The notes under the pieces were generated by a model that was given only the letters and a program-made list of their open reading frames with translations, was not told the origin of the DNA and made no database searches. A program made the position numbers and the translations under genes. A stretch of 64,000 bases of DNA, taken from Shewanella profunda (GTDB lineage Bacteria > Pseudomonadota > Gammaproteobacteria > Enterobacterales > Shewanellaceae). Positions 38,143 to 48,266 of the stretch are shown here, piece by piece; within the stretch, counting starts at the first letter, position 1, and every line of letters starts with the position of its first letter. The DNA lies in assembly GCF_023283765.1 (NCBI RefSeq), contig NZ_JAKILG010000010.1:49217-113216 (forward strand). Reading direction: 5' to 3'.

Positions 38143-39795
38143 GTGGCAATACATCAACGGGCAGGACAAATCGCAAGTCAGATGGATCTGGTGAATATTC
38201 CAAAACTGATGAGCCATTATTACAGCATAAAACCCAATGTGGATTATGTGCAGCAACGAGTGACTTTTGGTACCTCAGGTCACCGAGGCTGCGCCTTTAA
38301 TGCTAGCTTTAACCAAGATCATATCTGGGCGATCACCCAAGCTGTGGTGGATTACCGTCAATCGGTGAACATCAATGGACCTTTGATCCTTGGAATTGAT
38401 ACCCATGCGTTATCCTATGCTGCCTACTTATCGGCAATTGAAGTGTTGGCCGCGAATAAAGTCACTGTGCACATTCAGCAAAACGATGGATTCACGCCAA
38501 CGCCAGTGGTTTCCCATGCGGTGATTTGTGCCAATCGTGAAGCTAATCTTAACGGCGCGGCACTTAGCGATGGTCTTATTATCACGCCCTCACACAACCC
38601 GCCACAGGATGGGGGCATCAAGTACAATCCTCCCCATGGCGGTCCGGCTGAAGGCAATATCACGGCTTGGATTGAATCGCGGGCAAATGACTATTTGCAC
38701 CAGCAGTTAGTGGGTGTAAACAAATTAAGTTATGCGGAGGCGTTGGCTTCTGGCTATGTACATGCAATTGATTTTATCACGCCTTATGTTGCTGATTTAG
38801 AAAGCGTCGTTGATATGCAGGCGATAGCCAAGGCTAAATTACGTATTGGTGTTGATCCACTCGGTGGCTCGGGTATTTTCTACTGGTCACACATTGCCAA
38901 ACATTACGGTGTGGATATCACCTTAGTGAACGATAAAGTTGACCCAAGCTTTAGTTTTATGCCGCTAGATAAAGACGGCAAAATCCGGATGGATTGCTCA
39001 TCACCCTATGCGATGGCTGGATTACTGGCCCATAAAGAAAATTATGATTTATGCCTTGGTAACGATCCCGACTATGACCGTCACGGCATTGTCTGCCCAG
39101 GTACGGGTTTGATGGATCCTAACCATTATCTCGCAGTCGCCATCGATTATTTACTGACGCACAGACCGGATTGGAGCGATACCTTAGCCATAGGTAAAAC
39201 CTTAGTGTCGAGTGCACTTATCGATAAGATCTGCGCTTTCCATGGCAAAAAGTTACTCGAAGTGCCTGTGGGCTTTAAGTGGTTTGTCGATGGTTTAGCC
39301 GAAGCGACCATTGCCTTTGGCGGGGAAGAGAGTGCTGGTGCGGCATTTTTACGCCGTGATGGCACCACTTGGTGCACGGATAAAGACGGTTTTATCCTAG
39401 GTTTACTCGCGGCTGAAATCCTTGCTGTAACGGGTAAAACCCCTGGTCAGCGTCACCAAGAGTTAGTAAAGCAATTTGGCCAAAGCTTCTATAAGCGTAT
39501 CGATAGCCCAATCAGCCTTGAAAACAAAGCCAAGTTTGCTTTGCTAAATGCCGACACCTTAAACGCCACTGTGCTTGCGGGTGAGCCTATCGATAATGTA
39601 CTCACCCATGCGCCGGGTAATAATGCTGCCATTGGTGGCATTAAAGTAACCACAGCCAATGGTTGGTTTGCCGCGCGCCCATCGGGCACTGAAGCGTTAT
39701 TTAAGATCTACGGCGAGAGCTTTATCAGTGAGCAGCATTTGGCTGAGATTATCAAAGATGCGCAGGCATTAATTGATAAGGCGCTGAACGCTTAA
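38143..39795 (+). CDS. pgm: Phosphoglucomutase (alpha-D-glucose-phosphate specific)
   Basis: A 550-residue enzyme interconverting glucose 1-phosphate and glucose 6-phosphate. The phosphoserine loop is TPSHNPPQDGG. The metal-binding loop is GNDPDYDRHGIV, the substrate loop is GGEESAGAAFL and the C-terminal phosphate-binding loop is RPSGTEALFKIYGES. GTG start at 38143 with GGAG upstream. It is co-oriented with seqA and closed by a terminator. It links sugar nucleotides to the Zwf pathway. Confidence 0.96.
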   Translation: MAIHQRAGQIASQMDLVNIPKLMSHYYSIKPNVDYVQQRVTFGTSGHRGCAFNASFNQDHIWAITQAVVDYRQSVNINGPLILGIDTHALSYAAYLSAIEVLAANKVTVHIQQNDGFTPTPVVSHAVICANREANLNGAALSDGLIITPSHNPPQDGGIKYNPPHGGPAEGNITAWIESRANDYLHQQLVGVNKLSYAEALASGYVHAIDFITPYVADLESVVDMQAIAKAKLRIGVDPLGGSGIFYWSHIAKHYGVDITLVNDKVDPSFSFMPLDKDGKIRMDCSSPYAMAGLLAHKENYDLCLGNDPDYDRHGIVCPGTGLMDPNHYLAVAIDYLLTHRPDWSDTLAIGKTLVSSALIDKICAFHGKKLLEVPVGFKWFVDGLAEATIAFGGEESAGAAFLRRDGTTWCTDKDGFILGLLAAEILAVTGKTPGQRHQELVKQFGQSFYKRIDSPISLENKAKFALLNADTLNATVLAGEPIDNVLTHAPGNNAAIGGIKVTTANGWFAARPSGTEALFKIYGESFISEQHLAEIIKDAQALIDKALNA

Positions 39796-39827
39796 TGCAG
39801 CAGTAGGTTTAGCTAACGTCTCAAAAT

Positions 39828-39857
39828 AAAAACGCACTCAGATTTGAGTGCGTTTTT
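39828..39857. terminator. Bidirectional terminator between pgm and msrA
   Basis: A perfect 13-bp stem, AAAAACGCACTCA (39828-39840) with TGAGTGCGTTTTT (39845-39857). It serves convergent pgm and msrA. Confidence 0.95.
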
Positions 39858-39910
39858 GTTTGTGTCTAATTCAGCTGTGAGTAGTTGATCTAATACTGAT
39901 TTGACCGTAT

Positions 39911-40390
39911 TTAGTACTCGATATGACAACTCGGTAAGTTATTCTTATCAATATAGTTTTGATGATATTCCTCAGCCACATGGAACTGTTGCAGTGGTAC
40001 AATCTCAGTGACGATGTGACGTAATCCCCAGCGGCCCGAACGGGCGAAAGCCAATTTTGATGCTTCTGCAATGGCTTTTTGCTCGCGGTCATGGAAAAAA
40101 ATGGTACTACGATACTGAGTACCAATATCTCCGCCTTGCATGTTCAGACTGGTTGGATTGTGATTGTTCCAAAACACATCCAATAAATCCTCATAACTAA
40201 CAATGGCGGGATCAAATTCCACTTGAACCACTTCAGCGTGGCCCGTTTTGCCCTTTTTCACTTCTTCGTAGGTCGTCGCCGCATTATTGCCACCCATGTA
40301 TCCACATGTGGCATTTAATACGCCATTCACTTGCCTAAAAAAATACTCCACGCCCCAGAAACAGCCGGCACCGAAAGTTGCTAACGCCAT
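39911..40390 (-). CDS. msrA: Peptide-methionine (S)-S-oxide reductase MsrA
   Basis: A 159-residue repair enzyme reducing methionine S-sulfoxide. The catalytic cysteine is in TFGAGCFWGVEYFF, and GYMGGN, GHAEVVQVEFDP and TQYRSTIFFHD are family motifs. The ATG at 40390 gives MALATFGAGCFWG; a TTG two codons earlier is unlikely. It is a short MsrA without a fused MsrB domain. Single gene, convergent with pgm. Confidence 0.95.
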   Translation of the reverse strand: MALATFGAGCFWGVEYFFRQVNGVLNATCGYMGGNNAATTYEEVKKGKTGHAEVVQVEFDPAIVSYEDLLDVFWNNHNPTSLNMQGGDIGTQYRSTIFFHDREQKAIAEASKLAFARSGRWGLRHIVTEIVPLQQFHVAEEYHQNYIDKNNLPSCHIEY

Positions 40391-40684
40391 AATCAATCCA
40401 ATAGAAGTCTAGATGGCTAAGGATTGTATTAAACTGAGCGTTAAAAGCAAGTACGGCAGTAAAATTTTATACTGTTGTCACCGCGCGTGATGTTTAACCT
40501 ATCGAAAGTGTAGCCATTATTTTTTACCGCAAAAACTACGTAGTTCAACCAGATGTCGGATATATCGGTGAAAAACTTGTGTTAGTATTGAAGCGCTTTT
40601 GAAGGTGAGTAGTAGTGATCAGGTGTTGTAGGGTTATTTACCGCTTGGCTCTTACCTTTAACACACCATTATAAGGAGAATTCT

Positions 40685-41719
40685 GTGTTACAAGCTCTGT
40701 TAGATTCAAAGGATTTTTTAGCGCTGACCCTAGCCAATCCTGAACAGTTCGGCGATGAGTTTAGCTTCAATTTAGGGGAACATACCCGAGTAGAAGTTTG
40801 GGATACTGGGGTGATCGTTTTTGAACCTGTCCAAGCTAAAGCTAAAGATATTATCCTTTCCTGTGGTGTCCATGGTAACGAAACTGCCCCGATAGAGCTC
40901 TGTAACACATTAATAACGCAGCTTTTAGAGCAAAAGCATATTGCCAAACAGCGTACTTTATTCCTTATTGGTAACCCATTAGCTATTAATAATGGCACGC
41001 GGATTATCGACGAGAATATGAATCGTCTGTTTAGTGGTGAACATTCAAATCCGCCGGGATTAGTCAATCCTGAACGATTACGCGCGAAAAAACTCGAAGT
41101 CTATGTGGACAGATTTTTTACCGCGGCTGCCGATGGACGTCAGCGCATTCATTATGATCTGCACACGGCGATGCGGGCCTCGAAGCATGAAAAGTTTGCT
41201 ATCTATCCCTATCGCCCAGGGCGCGCCTTTAGCGGCGAGCAAATCATGTTTTTAGCCGCAAGTGGCATAGATACCGTATTGTTCCACCACGAACCGACCA
41301 CGACCTTTAGCTATTTTTCCTCCGAACGCTACGGCGCCGATGCCTTTACCATTGAGCTTGGCAAAGTGTATCCCATGGGGCAAAACGACATGACGCGTTT
41401 TATCGCCACCCATGAAATGTTTATGCGCTTGATCACCGCTAAGCCGTTGGAGTTGGATGCATTTGATGCCAATAAGGTTAACTTGTATCAGGTCTGTCGA
41501 GTCATCAATAAACATTTCGATGATTTTGAATTTACCTTCGCTACCGATGTCGAAAACTTCAGATCTTTCCCAAAAGGCTTTGTCTTAGCGCGGGAAGGTG
41601 GGCAAGAAATTAAAGTGGAACAGGAATTTGAGTCTGTCGTGTTTCCCAATGCCAAAGTGCCTATTGGCAATCGCACTGTGATTTGCCTGATCCCTGCGGT
41701 GAATGCGGACGTGCATTAG
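40685..41719 (+). CDS. astE: Succinylglutamate desuccinylase-type hydrolase (AstE)
   Basis: A 344-residue zinc carboxypeptidase-like enzyme of the AstE/aspartoacylase family, which releases glutamate and succinate from N-succinylglutamate in arginine catabolism. The zinc ligands are in [14 protein letters not shown] (His and Glu) and [16 protein letters not shown] (His). [12 protein letters not shown] carries the C-terminal acidic residue. GTG start at 40685 with AAGGAGA upstream. The other ast genes are not here, so the operon is split. The AstE assignment over another family member rests on length and motifs. Confidence 0.88.
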   Translation: MLQALLDSKDFLALTLANPEQFGDEFSFNLGEHTRVEVWDTGVIVFEPVQAKAKDIILSCGVHGNETAPIELCNTLITQLLEQKHIAKQRTLFLIGNPLAINNGTRIIDENMNRLFSGEHSNPPGLVNPERLRAKKLEVYVDRFFTAAADGRQRIHYDLHTAMRASKHEKFAIYPYRPGRAFSGEQIMFLAASGIDTVLFHHEPTTTFSYFSSERYGADAFTIELGKVYPMGQNDMTRFIATHEMFMRLITAKPLELDAFDANKVNLYQVCRVINKHFDDFEFTFATDVENFRSFPKGFVLAREGGQEIKVEQEFESVVFPNAKVPIGNRTVICLIPAVNADVH

Positions 41720-41793
41720 GCTTGTAAAGCAATATATACATGTGAGTCAGGGATAACTTGTCGTTTGAGCTATACCAATGGTTGATAGGTAGT

Positions 41794-41807
41794 TTACGTT
41801 AACGTAA
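41794..41807. promoter_or_regulatory. Perfect palindrome upstream of bkdA1, candidate LiuR operator
   Basis: TTACGTTAACGTAA is a perfect 14-bp palindrome 74 bp before the bkdA1 start. Its ACGT-centred halves resemble the operator of the MerR-family branched-chain amino acid regulator LiuR described by comparative genomics in gammaproteobacteria (recalled, not checked). No regulator gene lies next to it. Confidence 0.55.
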
Positions 41808-41880
41808 TGTTCGTCGACATATTCGTATAAACAGACGCATCAAAACGCTTTGATGCGTAATGAGATAACAAGAGCACAAT

Positions 41881-43059
41881 ATGAGCAAAGCAACACTCAA
41901 CACTGATACAGTGCACCGTGTCGGCTTCTTGGATAAGGCATCGCTACACATTCCTATCCTTCGAATTCTACAAGCCGACGGCACTACCTATGAAACCGCG
42001 GTTTTGCCTGCGATAGATGAAACCTTAGCCACTAAAATTTACGATACCTGTGTGTTCACTCGGGTGCTTGATGAACGTATGCTCGGCGCCCAGCGTCAAG
42101 GGCGCATCAGCTTCTACATGACCTGTACGGGTGAAGAAGCGGCGATTGTCGGCAGTGTGGCCGCACTCGATCAAGAAGACGTTATCCTTGCGCAATATCG
42201 CGAGCATGCGGCACTGCGTTATCGCGGCTTTACCACTGAACAGTTTATGAATCAGATGTTCAGTAACGAGAAAGATCTCGGTAAAGGTCGCCAAATGCCA
42301 ATTCACTACGGCAGTGCGGCATTACACTATCAAACGATTTCTTCACCGTTAGCCACGCAAATCCCGCAGGCGACAGGTGTGGGTTACAGTTTAAAAATGC
42401 AAGGTAAGCGCAAGGTCGCCGTCTGCTATTTTGGCGAAGGCGCTGCATCGGAAGGGGATTTCCATGCCGGTCTAAATATGGCTGCGGTACTGAAATGCCC
42501 AGTGATTTTCTTCTGCCGTAACAATGGCTACGCCATTTCAACACCCACCGAAGAACAGTTTGCCGGTAACGGTATCGCCAGTCGCGGTGTCGGTTATGGC
42601 ATGCACACTATTCGTGTTGATGGTAATGATATGTTGGCCGTGCTGGCTGCAACCCAGCAAGCTCGTGCCTATGCGATTGAGCATAATGCGCCTGTGCTGA
42701 TTGAAGCCATGACTTATCGGCTTGGTGCACATTCATCATCAGACGATCCCTCTGGCTATCGCTCGAAAGATGAAGAAGCCAAGTGGCAGCAACACGACCC
42801 CGTTAAACGCTTTAAGTTATGGCTTATCAACAAAGGTTGGTTAGCCGAAGCAGATGACGTGAAACTGCATGAGAAATATCGTGAAGAAGTATTAGCAGCG
42901 GTAAAAGTGGCTGAAAAACTGCCAGTCCCTATGCTGGATGAAATTATTGAAGATGTGTACGACAAGCCGACGCCTGTGCTGAAAAAGCAACTCAGCGATC
43001 TTAAAGAACATATCAAAAAATATCCGCAAGCCTATCCAAAAAGTGCAGGGAGACTATAA
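41881..43059 (+). CDS. bkdA1: Branched-chain 2-oxoacid dehydrogenase E1 alpha subunit
   Basis: A 392-residue subunit of the complex that decarboxylates the 2-oxoacids of valine, leucine and isoleucine to acyl-CoA. The thiamine diphosphate motif is in YFGEGAASEGDFHAGLNMA, ending near NNGYAIST. FYMTCTGEEAAIVGS and YRLGAHSSSDDPSGYR, with the phosphorylation-loop-like region, are typical of the BCKDH E1 alpha type. It is the first gene of bkdA1-bkdA2-bkdB. Confidence 0.95.
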   Translation: MSKATLNTDTVHRVGFLDKASLHIPILRILQADGTTYETAVLPAIDETLATKIYDTCVFTRVLDERMLGAQRQGRISFYMTCTGEEAAIVGSVAALDQEDVILAQYREHAALRYRGFTTEQFMNQMFSNEKDLGKGRQMPIHYGSAALHYQTISSPLATQIPQATGVGYSLKMQGKRKVAVCYFGEGAASEGDFHAGLNMAAVLKCPVIFFCRNNGYAISTPTEEQFAGNGIASRGVGYGMHTIRVDGNDMLAVLAATQQARAYAIEHNAPVLIEAMTYRLGAHSSSDDPSGYRSKDEEAKWQQHDPVKRFKLWLINKGWLAEADDVKLHEKYREEVLAAVKVAEKLPVPMLDEIIEDVYDKPTPVLKKQLSDLKEHIKKYPQAYPKSAGRL

Positions 43060-43062
43060 GCC

Positions 43063-44040
43063 GTGGCAGAAATGAATATGTTACAGGCCGTCAATGAGGC
43101 CTTGTCGATTGCCATGCAAGCCGATGAACGCATGGTGGTTTTTGGTGAAGATGTGGGCCACTTTGGCGGGGTATTTCGCGCCACTTCCGGTCTTCAAGAA
43201 AAATTTGGTCGCGCTCGCTGCTTTAATACCCCGCTGACAGAGCAAGGTATTGCTGGTTTTGCCAATGGGTTAGCCTCAAATGGCATGACTGCCGTGGCTG
43301 AAATCCAATTCGCCGATTATATCTTTCCGGCGTTCGATCAAATCGTCAACGAGTCGGCTAAGTTCCGCTACCGCAGCGGTAATGAATTCGATGTCGGTGG
43401 TTTAGTGTTCCGTACGCCCTATGGCGGCGGCATCGCTGGCGGCCATTATCACTCGCAATCACCCGAAGCCTATTTTACCCAGACGCCAGGGTTGAAAGTG
43501 GTGGTGCCACGTAATCCACAGCAAGCGAAAGGCCTGCTGTTGGCGTCAATCCGTGACAAAAACCCGGTGATATTCTTCGAGCCTAAGCGTTTATATCGCG
43601 CATCGGTTGGCGAAGTGCCCGCGGGCGATTATGAAATCGAACTGGGCAAGGCTGAAGTGGTTCGCGAAGGTAAAGATATCACCTTAGTGGCGTGGGGCGC
43701 GCAAATGGAAATCCTTGAAAAAGCCGCCGACATGGCCGCTAAAGAAGGGATCTCCTGCGAAATTATCGATTTACGCACCTTGTCACCCTGGGATATAAAT
43801 ACAGTTGCCGATTCCGTCAAAAAGACGGGACGTTTGCTGGTCAATCATGAAGCGCCATTAACGGGTGGTTTTGCTGGTGAAATTGCCGCGACGATTCAGC
43901 AAGAATGTTTCTTGTACCTAGAGTCGCCCATCAGCCGCGTTTGTGGTTTAGATACTCCGTACCCACTCATTCATGAAAAAGAATATATGCCAGATGCGCT
44001 CAAAACCTTTGAAGCCATCAAAGCATCAGTGACCTTCTAG
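43063..44040 (+). CDS. bkdA2: Branched-chain 2-oxoacid dehydrogenase E1 beta subunit
   Basis: A 325-residue subunit that pairs with E1 alpha in the decarboxylase tetramer. [36 protein letters not shown] and [16 protein letters not shown] are family motifs, and the C-terminal swivel domain has [22 protein letters not shown] start at 43063, 3 bp after bkdA1. Confidence 0.95.
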   Translation: MAEMNMLQAVNEALSIAMQADERMVVFGEDVGHFGGVFRATSGLQEKFGRARCFNTPLTEQGIAGFANGLASNGMTAVAEIQFADYIFPAFDQIVNESAKFRYRSGNEFDVGGLVFRTPYGGGIAGGHYHSQSPEAYFTQTPGLKVVVPRNPQQAKGLLLASIRDKNPVIFFEPKRLYRASVGEVPAGDYEIELGKAEVVREGKDITLVAWGAQMEILEKAADMAAKEGISCEIIDLRTLSPWDINTVADSVKKTGRLLVNHEAPLTGGFAGEIAATIQQECFLYLESPISRVCGLDTPYPLIHEKEYMPDALKTFEAIKASVTF

Positions 44041-44049
44041 GAGTCCGGT

Positions 44050-45675
44050 ATGATTAAAGATTTTATTTTGCCGGATATTGGCGAAGGTGTGGTGGAATGT
44101 GAGTTGGTTGAGTGGCTGGTCAAAGAAGGCGACACCGTCGTTGAAGATCAACCGATTGCCGATGTCATGACAGACAAAGCACTCGTGCAAATCCCAGCGC
44201 CTTTTGCGGGTGTGGTCACTAAGCTTTACTACGCTAAGGGCGATATTGCTAAAGTGCATGCGCCGCTTTATGCCGTACAAATTGAAGGTGCCGTTGAAAT
44301 TATTGACGAAGAGTCTGTAGTGGCTAAACCTGCTGCAAAGATTGCTGAGCCTATTGCATCAGAGACCCTTGCGACGACAAACGCTAATACGTTATCTCAT
44401 TCATCCGTTAGCATTGAAGAATTCTTACTACCTGATATCGGCGAAGGCATTGTTGAATGTGAGCTAGTCGAATGGTTAGTGAGCGAAGGTGATAGGGTTG
44501 AGGAAGATCAACCGATTGCCGACGTGATGACAGATAAAGCACTGGTGCAAATTCCTGCCATAAAAGCGGGTAAAATTGCCAAACTGCATTATCGCAAAGG
44601 TCAACTGGCTAAAGTGCATGCGCCTTTATATGCCATTGAAGTTGAACAGACGGCATCTGCAGCAACGACAAATACTGATACTGTGGCAAGTGCGGCACCC
44701 GCAGCGCAGGCAGTGAGTTCTGAACCCGCTCGCCAAGGCAAAGCCTTAGCCAGCCCCGCAGTTCGCCGTATGGCGCGGTCCTTAGATATCGATCTGAGCC
44801 GAGTTTCCGGCACAGGCAAACACGGCCGTGTTTACAAGGAAGATATCACTCGCTTCCAACAACAGGGTGCTAATAGTGTTATTTCTGCGGCCCCAAGTGC
44901 GACTCAGGTTCAAGCGACTCAAGCTCAAACATCTCTGGCTCAAGTCTCGACATCTGCTGCGACTCAACGCGCCGATACGGTTGAGCCTATTCGCGGCGTA
45001 AAAGCTGTGATGGCACGTATGATGGTGGAATCGGTATCGAGCATTCCGCACTTTACCTATTGCGAAGAGTTTGATTTAACAGACTTAGTCGCGCTGCGTG
45101 AAAGTATGAAGGCTAAGTATTCCACTGACGAAGTAAAGCTGACCATGATGCCTTTCTTCATGAAGTCTATGTCGCTGGCTATAGGTCAATTCCCTGTGAT
45201 GAATAGCCAAGTGAATGCCGATTGTACTGAGCTGACCTACAAGGCGCGGCACAATATCGGCATGGCGGTAGATTCTAAAGTCGGTCTATTAGTGCCAAAC
45301 ATTAAAGATGTGCAGGACAAGAGCATTTTAGAAATTGCGGCAGAAATCACCCGTCTGACCCAAGCTGCCCGCAGTGGCCGCGTGGCGCCAGCGGATCTGA
45401 AAGACGGCACGATTTCTATTTCTAACATTGGCGCCTTAGGTGGCACAGTGGCAACGCCCATTATCAACAAACCTGAGGTGGCGATTGTGGCCTTAGGTAA
45501 GTTGCAAACCTTGCCGCGCTTTAACGCGAAAGGGGAAGTCGAAGCCCGCCAAATCATGCAAGTGAGCTGGTCTGGCGACCATAGAGTTATCGATGGTGGC
45601 ACGATTGCCCGCTTCTGTAATTTGTGGAAACAGTATCTTGAGCAGCCGCAAGAGATGTTATTAGCGATGCGCTAA
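44050..45675 (+). CDS. bkdB: Branched-chain 2-oxoacid dehydrogenase E2 with two lipoyl domains
   Basis: A 541-residue dihydrolipoyl transacylase core. Two lipoyl domains are nearly identical: the first (about 1-80) has the lipoylated Lys43 in DVMTDKALVQIPA, the second (about 121-200) has Lys163 in the same motif. Alanine/threonine-rich linkers follow, then the E1/E3-binding domain (about 233-275; SPAVRRMARSLDIDLSRVSG) and the catalytic domain ending in SWSGDHRVIDGG. No E3 (lipoamide dehydrogenase) gene is adjacent, so the complex probably borrows the Lpd of the pyruvate dehydrogenase locus. Confidence 0.95.
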   Translation: MIKDFILPDIGEGVVECELVEWLVKEGDTVVEDQPIADVMTDKALVQIPAPFAGVVTKLYYAKGDIAKVHAPLYAVQIEGAVEIIDEESVVAKPAAKIAEPIASETLATTNANTLSHSSVSIEEFLLPDIGEGIVECELVEWLVSEGDRVEEDQPIADVMTDKALVQIPAIKAGKIAKLHYRKGQLAKVHAPLYAIEVEQTASAATTNTDTVASAAPAAQAVSSEPARQGKALASPAVRRMARSLDIDLSRVSGTGKHGRVYKEDITRFQQQGANSVISAAPSATQVQATQAQTSLAQVSTSAATQRADTVEPIRGVKAVMARMMVESVSSIPHFTYCEEFDLTDLVALRESMKAKYSTDEVKLTMMPFFMKSMSLAIGQFPVMNSQVNADCTELTYKARHNIGMAVDSKVGLLVPNIKDVQDKSILEIAAEITRLTQAARSGRVAPADLKDGTISISNIGALGGTVATPIINKPEVAIVALGKLQTLPRFNAKGEVEARQIMQVSWSGDHRVIDGGTIARFCNLWKQYLEQPQEMLLAMR

Positions 45676-45700
45676 GGCGCTGGCACGAATAACTGACACT

Positions 45701-45725
45701 AAAAGGACGCTAAAAGCGTCCTTTT
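45701..45725 (+). terminator. Terminator of the bkd operon
   Basis: AAAAGGACGC (45701-45710), loop TAAAA and GCGTCCTTTT (45716-45725) form a perfect 10-bp stem, 26 bp after bkdB. Confidence 0.93.
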
Positions 45726-45807
45726 TTATCTGCATTGCACAAATGGGTTAATCTTTTGATCCCGATTACGTATAATTCCCGAACGTAGTTATCCTGATGG
45801 ATGTGTT

Positions 45808-46890
45808 ATGAGTCAGTTTGCCCCCAGCCCATTTGCTCCAACAATAGAAACCATTGATTACCCGTTTCCGCCTAAGCCAGTGCCTTTGTCCGATGCGCAA
45901 AAAGCCGATTACAAGGTGCGGATCACACAACTGCTCATTGAAAAAGATGCCGTTCTGGTTGCCCACTATTATACCGATCCTGAAATCCAAGCCCTTGCCG
46001 AAGAAACGGGCGGCTGCGTTTCAGATTCCTTAGAGATGGCGCGTTTTGGCCGTGATCACAGCGCAAAAACCTTAATCGTTGCTGGGGTCAAATTTATGGG
46101 CGAAACCGCCAAGATTTTAAGCCCAGAAAAAACCATTTTAATGCCGACCTTAGAAGCCACGTGTTCATTGGACTTAGGTTGCCCCATCGATAAGTTCAGT
46201 GCTTTTTGCGATGCGCACCCAGATCATACTGTGGTGGTTTACGCTAATACCTCTGCGGCAGTTAAAGCGCGCGCCGATTGGGTGGTGACCTCAAGTATTG
46301 CCCTTGAAATCGTTGAGCATCTAGACAGCGAAGGTAAAAAGATCATTTGGGGGCCGGATCGTCATTTAGGTAGCTATATTGCCAAACAGACGGGCGCCGA
46401 CATGCTGATGTGGCAGGGCGATTGTATCGTTCACGATGAGTTTAAATCCAATGCACTGCGTGATTTAAAACGCGTTTACCCCGATGCGGCTATTTTAGTG
46501 CATCCTGAATCGCCCGCCAGTGTGGTGGCTATGGCCGATGCCGTTGGCTCTACCAGTCAACTTATTAAAGCGGCGCAGACTATGCCAAATGAGCGTTTTA
46601 TTGTGGCGACCGATCGCGGCATTTTCTATAAGATGCAGCAGGCAGCACCAGGTAAAATCTTAATCGAAGCGCCAACGGGCGGAAATGGCGCAACCTGTAA
46701 GAGCTGCGCCCACTGTCCTTGGATGGCGATGAACGGTTTGCAGGCAATTGAAGCGTCACTTAGCGACAGCGATAAAACCACCCATGAGATTTTTGTGGAT
46801 GAAGACTTAAGAGTTAAAGCGCTTATTCCGCTGACACGTATGCTGGATTTTGCCAAGACACTGAATATGAAAGTGAAGGGCAACGCTTAA
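45808..46890 (+). CDS. nadA: Quinolinate synthase A
   Basis: A 360-residue 4Fe-4S enzyme condensing iminoaspartate with dihydroxyacetone phosphate to quinolinate in NAD synthesis. [57 protein letters not shown] and [18 protein letters not shown] carry the cluster cysteines and substrate loops. Length is as in E. coli NadA plus a short N-terminal extension. Single gene between two terminators; its start at the edge of the bkd terminator implies its own promoter in 45726-45807. Confidence 0.96.
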   Translation: MSQFAPSPFAPTIETIDYPFPPKPVPLSDAQKADYKVRITQLLIEKDAVLVAHYYTDPEIQALAEETGGCVSDSLEMARFGRDHSAKTLIVAGVKFMGETAKILSPEKTILMPTLEATCSLDLGCPIDKFSAFCDAHPDHTVVVYANTSAAVKARADWVVTSSIALEIVEHLDSEGKKIIWGPDRHLGSYIAKQTGADMLMWQGDCIVHDEFKSNALRDLKRVYPDAAILVHPESPASVVAMADAVGSTSQLIKAAQTMPNERFIVATDRGIFYKMQQAAPGKILIEAPTGGNGATCKSCAHCPWMAMNGLQAIEASLSDSDKTTHEIFVDEDLRVKALIPLTRMLDFAKTLNMKVKGNA

Positions 46891-46913
46891 GATTTCCCCT
46901 AGCGTGAAATAGG

Positions 46914-46940
46914 ATCCTCGTCATTATGTATGACGGGGAT
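46914..46940 (+). terminator. Terminator of nadA
   Basis: ATCCTCGTCA (46914-46923) pairs with TGACGGGGAT (46931-46940), with one G-T pair, followed by TTTTTC. Confidence 0.85.
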
Positions 46941-46981
46941 TTTTTCTTTCAGTCATTAACTCTCGAATACAAGACAATAAA

Positions 46982-47003
46982 AAGCCTCGCTAATGCGAGG
47001 CTT
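46982..47003 (-). terminator. Terminator of gapA
   Basis: AAGCCTCGC (46982-46990) and GCGAGGCTT (46995-47003) form a perfect 9-bp stem; the minus strand continues with T's. Confidence 0.9.
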
Positions 47004-47048
47004 GATTGAGTAATGCGTTATCTAGAAACTAGATTATTTCGCATTCAA

Positions 47049-48059
47049 TTACTTGGCATTCATCAGTGCAACCGCGTTATCTAACATACGGTTACTAAAG
47101 CCCCACTCGTTATCATACCAAGACATCACTTTCACTAGACGGCCCTTCACACGGGTTTGAGTGGCGTCAAAGTTTGAAGAGAACGGATTGTGGTTAAAGT
47201 CGATAGACACTAATGGCTCTTTGTTTACCGCTAACACTTCGCTCAATGGCGCAACGCTGGCAGCACGTTCGATAATAGCATTCACTTCTTCGACCGTAGT
47301 ATCGCGAGCCGCGATGAAAGATAAATCCACGAGTGATACGTTAACGGTTGGAACACGAACTGCTAAACCGTCGAATTTACCTTGTAATTCAGGAACAACT
47401 AAACCTACCGCAGCAGCTGCACCCGTTTTAGTTGGGATCATCGACAGTGCTGCAGCACGGGCACGACGTAAATCTGTATGATACACGTCAGATAAACGTT
47501 GATCGTTGGTGTAAGCGTGAATTGTGGTCATCAAACCTGACTCAATACCAATCTCGTCATTTAACGGCTTAGCGAAAGGCGCTAAACAGTTAGTAGTGCA
47601 AGAAGCATTTGAAATCACAGTCATATCTGACGTCAATACGTTGTTGTTCACACCGTAAACGACAGTAGCATCCACGTTTTTACCTGGGGCAGAAATAATG
47701 ACTTTCTTTGCGCCAGCAGTTAAATGTGGTTGCACGGTTTCTTTTGAAGTGAAGATACCAGTACATTCAAAAACCACGTCAACTTGCAAGTCAGCCCAAG
47801 GCAGTTTTGATGGATCACGTTCTTGGAAGGTCAAGATCTTATCGCCATTGACGTAAATTGCTTCGGCATCATGGTCAACTTTCGCATTGAAGCGACCATG
47901 AACTGAATCGTATTTCGTCAGGTGAGCGTTAATTGAAGCGTCGCCTAGATCGTTAATGGCGACAATTTCGATTGGATAAGCTTTTTCGCTTTCGTACAAG
48001 GCGCGTAATACGTTTCTACCGATACGGCCATAACCATTTATTGCTACACGGATAGTCAT
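47049..48059 (-). CDS. gapA: Glyceraldehyde-3-phosphate dehydrogenase, type I GapA
   Basis: A 336-residue glycolytic dehydrogenase that oxidises glyceraldehyde 3-phosphate with NAD+. [21 protein letters not shown] gives the nucleotide site. The catalytic cysteine is in [39 protein letters not shown] and [12 protein letters not shown] are family motifs. It is a single-gene unit with a candidate HexR site about 35-50 bp upstream of the start, linking it to Entner-Doudoroff flux. A second, longer GAPDH lies nearby and is divergent. Confidence 0.96.
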   Translation of the reverse strand: MTIRVAINGYGRIGRNVLRALYESEKAYPIEIVAINDLGDASINAHLTKYDSVHGRFNAKVDHDAEAIYVNGDKILTFQERDPSKLPWADLQVDVVFECTGIFTSKETVQPHLTAGAKKVIISAPGKNVDATVVYGVNNNVLTSDMTVISNASCTTNCLAPFAKPLNDEIGIESGLMTTIHAYTNDQRLSDVYHTDLRRARAAALSMIPTKTGAAAAVGLVVPELQGKFDGLAVRVPTVNVSLVDLSFIAARDTTVEEVNAIIERAASVAPLSEVLAVNKEPLVSIDFNHNPFSSNFDATQTRVKGRLVKVMSWYDNEWGFSNRMLDNAVALMNAK

Positions 48060-48091
48060 CTCATATCCCTCTGGTGATTATAAAATTCAAC

Positions 48092-48108
48092 TGGTAGTAA
48101 AATTACCA
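48092..48108. promoter_or_regulatory. Candidate HexR operator upstream of gapA
   Basis: TGGTAGTAAAATTACCA is a near-perfect palindrome matching 11 of 14 informative HexR positions. It lies 33-49 bp upstream of the gapA start on the opposite reading strand, suited to promoter occlusion. Confidence 0.6.
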
Positions 48109-48266
48109 AACTGACAGCTATCGTCAAGCTAAATCGGCATTTTACCTAGGATTCGGTTAACAATTTAGGTGATTTTTTTACATCGCTCGCGGAATCATCA
48201 TTTTTAGTACCATAATTGGATGAAAAATTACAAGATGGCAAACATTTTGCCGATCCCATTTTAGTG

